Positions 1-7,477 of a stretch of DNA of 38,154 nucleotides are shown here, piece after piece. The position numbers and the translations under genes are program-made. The notes below the pieces were generated by a model that ran no database searches, was not told the origin of the DNA, and saw only the letters and a program-made list of their open reading frames with translations. Every line of letters begins with the position of its first letter. The stretch's first letter is position 1. Where the stretch lies: NCBI RefSeq assembly GCF_000373745.1, contig NZ_KB892295.1, forward strand, positions 1-38,154, given 5' to 3'. The DNA is from Oligella ureolytica DSM 18253 (GTDB taxonomy: Bacteria > Pseudomonadota > Gammaproteobacteria > Burkholderiales > Burkholderiaceae_B).

Positions 1-314
1 ATCATCAGGCTTTGCCTCCTTAGATGACACCAGAGCATGGGTCTTACGCTTTGTGCAATGGTACAACACTGTGCATCGTCACAGTCAGCTTAATTACGTA
101 ACACCACAGCAACGCCATGAGGGCAAAGACCGTGAAATACTAGCAAAGCGGCACAAAGTGCTAGCGAATGCCAAAAGAGATAATCCAATGCGCTGGGGTT
201 CACGTGCAGTAAGAAACTGCACCCCTTTAGGTGTCGTCACGTTAAATCCGGAGAATGATTTAAGAGTAAAAAAAGCAGCTTAAAATTTATGCATGAGTGA
301 CAACTATCTTGACA
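1..314 (+). mobile_element. IS3-family element, 3' end (left part outside window)
   Basis: This is the downstream end of an IS3-family insertion sequence: the C-terminal end of its integrase-type transposase, then about 30 bases ending in TTGACA at 309-314. IS3-family elements typically run from TG to CA, and the reverse complement of this end starts TGTCAAGATAGTTGTC, which looks like a terminal inverted repeat. The boundary at 314 is supported by the neighbouring gene: the ptuB reading frame matches its family up to that point and then runs into IS sequence. The left end and any target duplication lie outside the window or cannot be verified. Confidence 0.7.
2..283 (+). CDS. IS3-family transposase OrfB, C-terminal part
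   Basis: The frame is open from base 2 with no start codon in view, so the gene begins outside the window and a GTG at 53 is just an internal valine. It encodes the last ~93 residues of a DDE (rve-type) integrase. Visible family hallmarks are the LDDTRAWVLRFVQWYN stretch, HRHSQLNYVTPQQRH, and the C-terminal segment ending in LNPEN, all typical of the tail of IS3-family OrfB proteins. The protein would catalyse cut-and-join steps of transposition as part of an OrfAB fusion. The catalytic triad itself is not in the window except possibly its last part, so activity cannot be judged. Confidence 0.8.
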   Translation, partial: SSGFASLDDTRAWVLRFVQWYNTVHRHSQLNYVTPQQRHEGKDREILAKRHKVLANAKRDNPMRWGSRAVRNCTPLGVVTLNPENDLRVKKAA

Positions 315-664
315 AATACCGCTGTCTCACATTCATCCATCAATGGCGTCAGTGGCAAACGTTGATTTTTATGGGTAAAATCACACTGATCTCTGGTAGT
401 ACAACTAGCAATGATGTTATTAAAATCAAGTGTTCGATTAGGTGCTAAATCTTGTGGTTCAATATGCTCATTCAAGGTGTCTATATTCTTACCTGTTATT
501 TGCTTGCAGCAATAAGCACAAAGGTAAAACTGTTCTGCTGTGCACGCTTCGCGAATATCCTGCCTTAGCTTTGGCGACAGATTACCATACATTGCATTAG
601 GCGATTTTTGTTTAAATAATGTCAAACTGCCAGGCGTTTGCTGTTTATTAATTTTTCTCACCAC
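287..664 (-). pseudogene. ptuB: Septu-like HNH nuclease PtuB, truncated by the IS
   Basis: The product (125 residues) matches the N-terminal part of the TIGR02646/PtuB group of HNH-type nucleases that act with an SMC/ABC-like ATPase in Septu anti-phage systems. Visible features are CAYC (Cys49, Cys52), the EHIEP core (His67), LDFNNIIASC (Cys88), Cys94 and PLTPLMDECET near residues 104-114. Family members normally continue well beyond this; here the frame crosses into IS3 sequence at base ~314, so the last eight or so residues and the TAA stop are IS-derived. Start is GTG at 664, or GTG at 661 which sits 7 bases from a GGAG. It overlaps the end of ptuA by 14-17 bases, implying translational coupling. 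The remnant keeps part of the HNH core but has probably lost function. Confidence 0.65.
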
Positions 665-1997
665 GTAACTCCTGTTTACGTAGCAATAAACGAGCTTTTA
701 TCAACTCAATGTTCTCCGCTGAGTTTTCTTGAATAAGCTCTTCTTCGAGCTCAGTAAGTAGCTCCCTGGCTTTTTCTAGCTTATTATCCTGAATTAAATC
801 CAATAAATTATTAAGATCTGCATCTATTTTAATATTACGGCTTGGCGTATCCATTGCTGAAATCAACACGGTATTTACATCTAGACCATATTGAGAAGGA
901 AGTTGACTTAACTCACCATTATCGAGTGAGTAGACCAACATATTTTTACTATCACTAATCACTAATGGTGAATGTGTGGTCAGCACAAACTGACAGTTTG
1001 GGAAAGTCGCCGTCAGGCGTTGAATAATTTTTCGCTGCCATTGAGGATGAAGGTGTAAATCAACCTCATCAATTAATACGATACCATCTCCCTCTAATGG
1101 ATTATCCAAACTCGGATTCATCATGGCCAAACGTCGTGCAATATCTCCTACTAAGGCCATTAATGATTTCTCACCCTGAGATAGCTGCAATACATCAAGC
1201 GTTTCACCATTCTTATCCACAGACATGTGCAAGCGGGGCTTCCTGCGGACTCGGAGATTGCTAAACTCAGGAATAAAATGATTTATTGCTGTACGCACTG
1301 CTGTGAGCTGTCTGTCTTTAGATGAAACAATTAATTTATTTAAAGTTTTCCATAAAATGTGATCTTGTCCATGTTTTTCTTGTACTTGATCGAGCACATC
1401 CTGAGAGACACTAGATTCATTTTCACTATCTTCCCGCTCTCTAAACCACTCAAAGAATCGACGAAAGTCAACTCCCTGAGTAAGCGAGTTATCATAACCA
1501 TCTAATTGCAAAAAACTATGTCTGCCACGAATTTTAAGTGGTACATCCAGTACCACTCGCTCTACAGAATAAAATGCAATCAGTGGTAAACTACTATCAT
1601 CATCAGCTGTAAATTTTTCACGATAAATATTTGCTAAGCGAGTAGCATCTGCAAGACTCGAAGAGAAAGTTGATTTTTTTCCTTGCTCTGTTTTAGCTAA
1701 AGCCCATGAGTAGCTATTTTCTTGTTCATCAACGATCTCAATCGTTGCCTGAGCAGATGGTCCATACTTGGAAATCACGATTTCAGGAAAAGAAGTGCCA
1801 TTGCCTTTTTCACTGCGCATACGTGCAACAAACCAGCTTAAATTGGTCGCTAAGGCTTTAAGAATCGAGGTTTTGCCAGCGCCATTATTACCAATAAATA
1901 CAGTTACCTTGCCTTGCACTTCCTCCGTAGGAGCAAATTGCACGGTTAAGTCTTGGAAACGTCCAAAGTTTTGTAAATGCAGGCTACGAATATCCAT
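648..1997 (-). CDS. ptuA: Septu-like AAA/ABC-type ATPase PtuA
   Basis: This is a 449-residue ATPase of the AAA_15/AAA_21 (SMC/OLD-like) type. It carries Walker A GNNGAGKTS (36-44), an ABC-type signature LSQGEKS (from 272), Walker B GIVLIDE (305-311) followed by a D-loop-like DLHLHP, and a switch histidine in TTHSP (~342), with a helical insertion between. The tail is acidic and predicted coiled. I start it at ATG 1997 because the N-terminal strand MDIRSLHLQNFGRF is where the family begins and an AGGG lies upstream; an upstream in-frame start at 2060 would add 21 residues of no family character. The immediately following, overlapping HNH gene makes it PtuA of a Septu-type system rather than a solitary AAA protein. 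No retron reverse transcriptase is adjacent. Alternative: another two-gene ATPase-HNH defence module. Confidence 0.65.
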   Translation of the reverse strand: MDIRSLHLQNFGRFQDLTVQFAPTEEVQGKVTVFIGNNGAGKTSILKALATNLSWFVARMRSEKGNGTSFPEIVISKYGPSAQATIEIVDEQENSYSWALAKTEQGKKSTFSSSLADATRLANIYREKFTADDDSSLPLIAFYSVERVVLDVPLKIRGRHSFLQLDGYDNSLTQGVDFRRFFEWFREREDSENESSVSQDVLDQVQEKHGQDHILWKTLNKLIVSSKDRQLTAVRTAINHFIPEFSNLRVRRKPRLHMSVDKNGETLDVLQLSQGEKSLMALVGDIARRLAMMNPSLDNPLEGDGIVLIDEVDLHLHPQWQRKIIQRLTATFPNCQFVLTTHSPLVISDSKNMLVYSLDNGELSQLPSQYGLDVNTVLISAMDTPSRNIKIDADLNNLLDLIQDNKLEKARELLTELEEELIQENSAENIELIKARLLLRKQELRGEKN

Positions 1998-2068
1998 CAG
2001 TATGACCCTAGTTTTTTGACATAACAGTATAACGTAAGCATCCGCTAAATAGCCACCCACACAACAAA

Positions 2069-2103
2069 ACAGCTCCTCAATCCAAATCGAATTGAGGAGC
2101 TGT
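2069..2103 (-). terminator. Rho-independent terminator after the OmpA-domain lipoprotein gene
   Basis: Thirteen-base arms ACAGCTCCTCAAT and ATTGAGGAGCTGT pair perfectly around a 9-base loop. Read on the minus strand the stem is followed by TTTTGTTG, so it would end transcription of the autotransporter/lipoprotein unit and insulate ptuAB. Confidence 0.8.
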
Positions 2104-2134
2104 CTCTGCTAATACCTACTGGACGTTAGTTAAA

Positions 2135-2941
2135 CTATTTAACGAGTCCTGAGCCATTAACCGTTACTTCAACACGGCGGTTAGGTGCTAAGCAAGCAAC
2201 TAATTCGTTGCGGTTAGCATTTTCACACTGAACCACTGGTTGGTTCTTACCCAGACCTTGGGCGCGGATTAGGTGCGAAGGCACGCCTTCTTGAACTAAG
2301 AGCTGACGTACAGCTTCAGCACGGCGCTGAGATAAACCCATGTTATAAGCATCAGAACCTAGGCGATCGGTATGACCATAAACAACTACTTCGTTAAGCT
2401 CATCAAAGCTACGAAGCTCATTGGCTAACCCACTGATACGCTGACGACCATTTTGCGATAATGTTGCTTGGTCAAAAGCAAATAACGCATCCGACGCCAC
2501 GGTATAGCGCTGTGGACCCGAACCCGGAGGGCAAGCAGCACTTGCTGGATCGACAGGCTTCCAGAAGAAGCTACGAGTATAAACGTCACGGTCAAATAAT
2601 ACCTTGAACTGACATGTGGTCACATCGTTAGTACCCTGACCCGGTGTATGGAAATGGAATAAGTAATCCCACTCACGTACAGCGATGATACCTTCACCAA
2701 AGTGCGGACGACCAAGCAAATAGTACAGCTGGTCTTTCGTCATACCTGCTTTAACTTCTTTTAAAGACTCAAGATTTGGGAAGGTACCCATGTCATTGTG
2801 GTGATTTACACGCTCAACGTTTGGCCAAACGGGTTCATCGGTTGTGCCGTCAGAGTGCACCTTACTCACATTACCGCAAGCCACCAATGCCAAAGAAGCG
2901 GCTACTGCAGCCAAACTTGCTTTATATTGAAAAAATTTCAT
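2135..2941 (-). CDS. Outer-membrane lipoprotein with BamE-like and OmpA-like domains (TpgA-like)
   Basis: The 268-residue product begins with a lipoprotein signal peptide ending in LALVAC, so Cys22 should be lipidated. Residues ~58-125 resemble the SmpA/BamE fold (KAGMTKDQLYYLLGRPHF). Residues ~145-262 form an OmpA C-terminal-like peptidoglycan-binding domain with DALFAFDQATL, GHTDRLGSDAYN and LSQRRAEAVR, including the Asp and Arg that bind diaminopimelate in the family. This two-domain order is that of TpgA, the Acinetobacter protein that anchors and helps surface display of the trimeric autotransporter Ata. Its position 84 bases downstream of a trimeric autotransporter on the same strand supports the same partner role here. 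It is intact although its presumed client gene is interrupted. Confidence 0.75.
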   Translation of the reverse strand: MKFFQYKASLAAVAASLALVACGNVSKVHSDGTTDEPVWPNVERVNHHNDMGTFPNLESLKEVKAGMTKDQLYYLLGRPHFGEGIIAVREWDYLFHFHTPGQGTNDVTTCQFKVLFDRDVYTRSFFWKPVDPASAACPPGSGPQRYTVASDALFAFDQATLSQNGRQRISGLANELRSFDELNEVVVYGHTDRLGSDAYNMGLSQRRAEAVRQLLVQEGVPSHLIRAQGLGKNQPVVQCENANRNELVACLAPNRRVEVTVNGSGLVK

Positions 2942-3025
2942 TACTTTATTTTCCTAAATGGTTAAACCTTGTCCGAAACGGAGCAGTCTACTGACTGCCC
3001 CAATTCGTATTACGTTAATGTGAGA

Positions 3026-6000
3026 TTACCACTGATAACCTACACCAGCACCGTAGGTCACGTCACCACGGCTGTTACCAGCCACGGACCCCTTGATAAC
3101 CCACTTGCCGTTATCAGAGACAGTTGATAGACCCGCTGCGTAGCCAGACTCACCACGGTGACCTGCACCCGCTACTGCAAACATGCTCTTGCCTGGTAAG
3201 TAGGCCTGAGGTAAGTTAGCCATTGCTGCAGCAGATGCTGTACCGGCACGTGCTTCACGGTCGACGCGTCGGATATCACGGCTGAGGCTATTAGCCACTG
3301 TGCCTAACTGGTTCATATTAACCACATCGGTACCATCAACGCCTGGAGCGACGTTAGTGATGCGGTTACCACCCATATTGATATGCGTGTTCTCAGCAAT
3401 AGCCACTGAACCTTCGTTAACAATCATGGTGCCACCGCCAGCGTTAAAGTTGTTGGTAGTCACACTAGTTGCAGTAACTGTATTGGTTGTAATACCACCT
3501 TGGTTAATAACAGTCTGGTTGTTCTTATCACCACCGATTGTGATGGTTTCACCAACTTGGATGTTATCGCTGAGGTTAAATGCCACGGTACCACTATCAG
3601 CTGCGTGTGTAATGACAATGTTCTTGTCATCATTCACTAAGCTCACTTTGTCACCTGCTTGAACCTGAGTATCATTGCCTTCAGCGCTAAGCGTCCAACC
3701 CTGATTCAGGATATCAAGTGCATCACCGACGTTATTAACCACTTTATCCTGATTACCTACAGTGTAAGTCGGTGCACTAACGGTACCGTCGGAATTAACC
3801 GTAGAGCCACCACCGAAGGCATCGGCTACAGACTGACTGATCTCCTTGATCTGGCCACCATTAATCGCATCCTTACTACCATCAGCGATGATGCCATCGG
3901 CAACGTTTTGAATCTTATTGCCACCCACATCAACCTTATCCGCAGTAAATGCCAAGTCACCGGTAGGTCCACCAACAATCGTTAAGCCTGTATCACCTAA
4001 GTGAACATTATCACCGACCTTAACGCCGCTATCATCCATCACAGTCTGACCTGCAGTAACCGAATCAACCACTAGGTTAGGATTAACTGAGATTTCAATG
4101 TTGACATTTTTGTCTTCTTTAGGCTTCTGCTCGATGATGATATTGTCACCAGCAACAAGAGTTAACTGGTCACCCGGTAAAATAGACTCAGGACCACCTG
4201 TACCAGTACCTGCACCAGGAGCTGAACCTTCACCACCTGACTCACCTGGAGTACCAGAACCTACGTCGATCTTCCAACCTTCAGCTAACTTATTGATGGC
4301 TGAGTAGACATCCTCAAACTCTTCACCATTAATCTCATAAGGAGTGATCGTAAGACCGCCAGTCTCTGGGTCAAAAGCAGCGTTACCACCGAAGACTTTC
4401 GCAAGTGAATCACCTAAAGCCCACAACTGGCTACCGTTGATCGCATCAGTACTATCTTCACCGATTGTGCCTGGTGCAACATTAGTGATTTTATTACCAC
4501 CCATGTCAATGCCATCCGGTTTAATGAAGACCGTATTAGGCAATTGAACACCGCTTGCATCAACAAAACTCAAGCCATCACTGTTGATGAGCGTACCACC
4601 GGCATTAACGCTGGTTAGTTTAAGGTTCTGGTTCAAGGAGAAGTCAATGGTTGTGGTATCACCGTCCTGTTTGGACTCAACCAGCAGATTTTCATCAGCG
4701 GGGTTTTTCACACCAATATCCACGATATCTCTGGCCTGAATAGCTGAACCATCCGTATTTCCACCAATGGTGCCATCAGACTTGACGGTCCAACCCGTGT
4801 TCAACTCTTTAATGGCATCACCCACTGTATTGAACTCTTGGTCAGCATTGCCAACCACATAAGTTGGCGCAATCAAAGTGCCATCTAGGCCAATCGTTGC
4901 TTCACCACCAAAGACTTCAACCACACCTTTCAGCTGGCCTACATTAACTGCGTCTGTACTGTTTGTACCAGCAGCCAGATTGCTAATTTTGTTATTACCC
5001 ATATCAATGCCATACGGTTTAATAGCAACCGTATTTGGCAATGGTTCACCTGATATTAGATTAATAAAACTCAACCCATTAGCGTTAATTACTGTGCCAC
5101 CTGCGGTCACACTGTCCAAATCCAGGTCACGGTTCAGTTTCACTGCCAGCTTGGCATCATCATCAGTACCAGTCTGCTCGATGGTGATGTTGCTGTCACC
5201 CGTGAAGTCAACCGTACCGTCAGGGCCAATATTGGCCGAAGTGGTGCCGTTGTTGGAACTGACGTTCCAACCTGCGTTGGCCGTTGCATTGACTTGCTTG
5301 ATCGCATCATGAATAGTGTCTTCACCCGTACCACCAATATCGGTGAAAGTGATGTCACCACCGGTTTGCGAGGCATTGCCACCGTAGCTATTCACGATCT
5401 CATCGGCCAAGCTGTTCAGCTGACTGCCGTTGACTGCGTCTTTGCTGATCGGGTTAATATCGCCTGGGGCCACATTGGTGATTTTCAAATCACCCGCGTC
5501 AATGCCCGCTGTCGTCACGCTTGGACCACCATTAATGGTTAAGCCATTGTTGTTAAGCACAGTGTCGCCGATAGTCACACTGCCTGATGAAGTCAAATCA
5601 AGAGCATTGCTAAGTGTATAAGTAATCTCATCAGCATCAGCAGGTTTGGTAACACTTAAATTACTGTTTCCAGTTTTGAAATCAACCGTTTCACCTGGTA
5701 AAACATTTGTTGGATTATTACCTTGAGCACTTACTTTCCAACCTTGACCGACATAATTCAGAGCATCTTGAACGGTAGTGTATTTATTACCCTGCACGGT
5801 CAAACCCGCCGTAACAGTATGCGTCTCTGGACTATAGGAGGATGTTCCACCCAATGCTTTGGCCACGCTCTCACCTGCCGTATCTAGATTATTGCCTAAC
5901 GCATCAACTGCTTTGTTTGTTTGGAATAATTGGCTGCCGTTAATTGCATCCGTGCTCTGTGCACTGATGTGGCCAGCAGCAACGTTAGTAATAGTACGCT

Positions 6001-7420
6001 TTTCTTCGTCATTACCTACACTCACAGTAGCGATCGGTTCGGTCCCTGCAAAGGTGTAAGTTTGTTTATCGATTGTATATGTCTCAAAACCCACCGCAGC
6101 TGCAGTTTTCGCACTGCTACCAAGCGCGACTGAACCTTCATGCTGCGCTTTAGCTCCATCGCCAATTGCCGAAGACGACTTAGCCCGAGCTTCGGCCTCC
6201 ACACCCATCGCAAGAGCATGCTGCTGGTCTGCTAATGATCTACTACCGATAGCAATGCCTGCCGTATTACGCTCAGGATTTTGATTGTGAAGGTCAAAAA
6301 AACCTGAAACTGCACCTGTACCTAAAGCGATCCCGTCAGACGCATAGCCAAAAGCACTTGTACCACTCGCTTGAGCACTAGCCCCACTAGCACGAGCACC
6401 TGTACCACTCGCTTGAGCATTAGCCCCACTAGCACGAGCACCTGTACCACTCGCTTGAGCATTAGCCCCACTAGCACGAGCACCTGTACCACTCGCCTGT
6501 GAACTACTACCACTAGCTACAGAGTTGCTACCAAAAGCTATGGCATCGGGTCCCGTAGCGTTAGCATGAAAACCCATTGCTGAAGACTTAAGGCCTGAAG
6601 CAGTCGCATGATGGCCTAGAGCAGATGCACTATTCTCCGAGGCTCGCGCTTTGGTGCCAATTGCAATAGCATTGTCAGCGTTGGCACCGTTGGCTTTTTC
6701 TTCTGTTTGCGCATCAGTACCAATTGCGAGTGAGTTTATCCCACGGCTGTATGCCCCAAGACCTACAGCCACCCCTGCTGCATCGTCGACAATGCTACCA
6801 CTTCCTAGAGCGGTGCCATCATTGCTTTTGACTAATACCTTATATCCTACCGCTGTAGCCTTCTCCGCTGAATCAATTCTTGCTGCGTGACCTATCGCCA
6901 TACTATTGTCACTGTTAGGCCCAAGTGCTCCTTCACCGTTTGCGTTGGCCGAATCACCATTCGGATTCACACTGTAAAACCTTGGTTTTCCGTCAGCAAT
7001 CAAAGCCTCTGCTTGTTGCAAGCTTACAGCATGGTTACCCGCCGTAGCATCTCCAACACTTATAGTATTACCCTCAGGGTTATAGTTGACGTTACCTCCT
7101 GATTCTGGCTCAAATGAACCTAGCGAAGCTTTCAGCGCTTCGAGCTGTCGCACGTTAACAGCATCATAGCCAGAGTGCCCGTCTTGCACATTAGTAATCC
7201 GGCGCGTTAACCCAGTCTCCGCATTACCTACAGAAACAGATGTTCCTGAGAAAGCTTGACCTGTTATACTGCCTGCTCCACTTACATTTGAAGCAAACGA
7301 ATTATTACCCAAAGCAATATTACCTTCCTTCGCTTGAGCACCTACACCTAATGCGACAGCAGTCGTTTCTGCTTTAGCCGCATAACCAACTGCCACTGCA
7401 TCAGTCTTGGCTACAGACAT
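3026..7420 (-). CDS. Autotransporter C-terminal fragment (second head, stalk, YadA anchor)
   Basis: The first ATG after the internal stop is at 7420, in the same frame, 58 bases downstream. The 1464 residues hold a second head region, a run of stalk modules with neck motifs (for example DAINGSQLF, DAVNVGQLK, DAINGSQLW, DVVNMNQLG), a Gly/Pro-rich insert encoded near 4180-4265 and the 4-strand YadA anchor in the last ~95 residues. GGGGG lies only two bases before the ATG, and there is no export signal, so independent function is unlikely. Confidence 0.6.
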   Translation of the reverse strand: MSVAKTDAVAVGYAAKAETTAVALGVGAQAKEGNIALGNNSFASNVSGAGSITGQAFSGTSVSVGNAETGLTRRITNVQDGHSGYDAVNVRQLEALKASLGSFEPESGGNVNYNPEGNTISVGDATAGNHAVSLQQAEALIADGKPRFYSVNPNGDSANANGEGALGPNSDNSMAIGHAARIDSAEKATAVGYKVLVKSNDGTALGSGSIVDDAAGVAVGLGAYSRGINSLAIGTDAQTEEKANGANADNAIAIGTKARASENSASALGHHATASGLKSSAMGFHANATGPDAIAFGSNSVASGSSSQASGTGARASGANAQASGTGARASGANAQASGTGARASGASAQASGTSAFGYASDGIALGTGAVSGFFDLHNQNPERNTAGIAIGSRSLADQQHALAMGVEAEARAKSSSAIGDGAKAQHEGSVALGSSAKTAAAVGFETYTIDKQTYTFAGTEPIATVSVGNDEEKRTITNVAAGHISAQSTDAINGSQLFQTNKAVDALGNNLDTAGESVAKALGGTSSYSPETHTVTAGLTVQGNKYTTVQDALNYVGQGWKVSAQGNNPTNVLPGETVDFKTGNSNLSVTKPADADEITYTLSNALDLTSSGSVTIGDTVLNNNGLTINGGPSVTTAGIDAGDLKITNVAPGDINPISKDAVNGSQLNSLADEIVNSYGGNASQTGGDITFTDIGGTGEDTIHDAIKQVNATANAGWNVSSNNGTTSANIGPDGTVDFTGDSNITIEQTGTDDDAKLAVKLNRDLDLDSVTAGGTVINANGLSFINLISGEPLPNTVAIKPYGIDMGNNKISNLAAGTNSTDAVNVGQLKGVVEVFGGEATIGLDGTLIAPTYVVGNADQEFNTVGDAIKELNTGWTVKSDGTIGGNTDGSAIQARDIVDIGVKNPADENLLVESKQDGDTTTIDFSLNQNLKLTSVNAGGTLINSDGLSFVDASGVQLPNTVFIKPDGIDMGGNKITNVAPGTIGEDSTDAINGSQLWALGDSLAKVFGGNAAFDPETGGLTITPYEINGEEFEDVYSAINKLAEGWKIDVGSGTPGESGGEGSAPGAGTGTGGPESILPGDQLTLVAGDNIIIEQKPKEDKNVNIEISVNPNLVVDSVTAGQTVMDDSGVKVGDNVHLGDTGLTIVGGPTGDLAFTADKVDVGGNKIQNVADGIIADGSKDAINGGQIKEISQSVADAFGGGSTVNSDGTVSAPTYTVGNQDKVVNNVGDALDILNQGWTLSAEGNDTQVQAGDKVSLVNDDKNIVITHAADSGTVAFNLSDNIQVGETITIGGDKNNQTVINQGGITTNTVTATSVTTNNFNAGGGTMIVNEGSVAIAENTHINMGGNRITNVAPGVDGTDVVNMNQLGTVANSLSRDIRRVDREARAGTASAAAMANLPQAYLPGKSMFAVAGAGHRGESGYAAGLSTVSDNGKWVIKGSVAGNSRGDVTYGAGVGYQW
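6359..6484 (-). repeat. Three 42-bp tandem repeats in the autotransporter head
   Basis: Units at 6359-6400, 6401-6442 and 6443-6484 are near identical and a partial fourth starts at 6485. Each encodes 14 residues of the form GTGARASGANAQAS, i.e. one 14-residue turn of the YadA head beta-roll. The near identity at DNA level implies recent duplication by slippage and potential length variation between strains without loss of frame. Confidence 0.85.
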
Positions 7421-7477
7421 ACCCCCAATAGCGGTAGCATGATTTATTGAACCTCCATTCTTATTAGCCTCGAAACC

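Noticed and set aside
1-2060. Retron with Septu effector
   Set aside because: No reverse transcriptase gene or msr-msd-like RNA is visible between the effector genes and the next gene.
1997-2060. Longer N-terminus for PtuA from 2060
   Set aside because: The extra residues lack family character and ATG 1997 has an upstream AGGG and the expected first strand.
6359-6484. CRISPR-like array
   Set aside because: Units are contiguous 42-base coding repeats with no spacers, in frame with the adhesin head.
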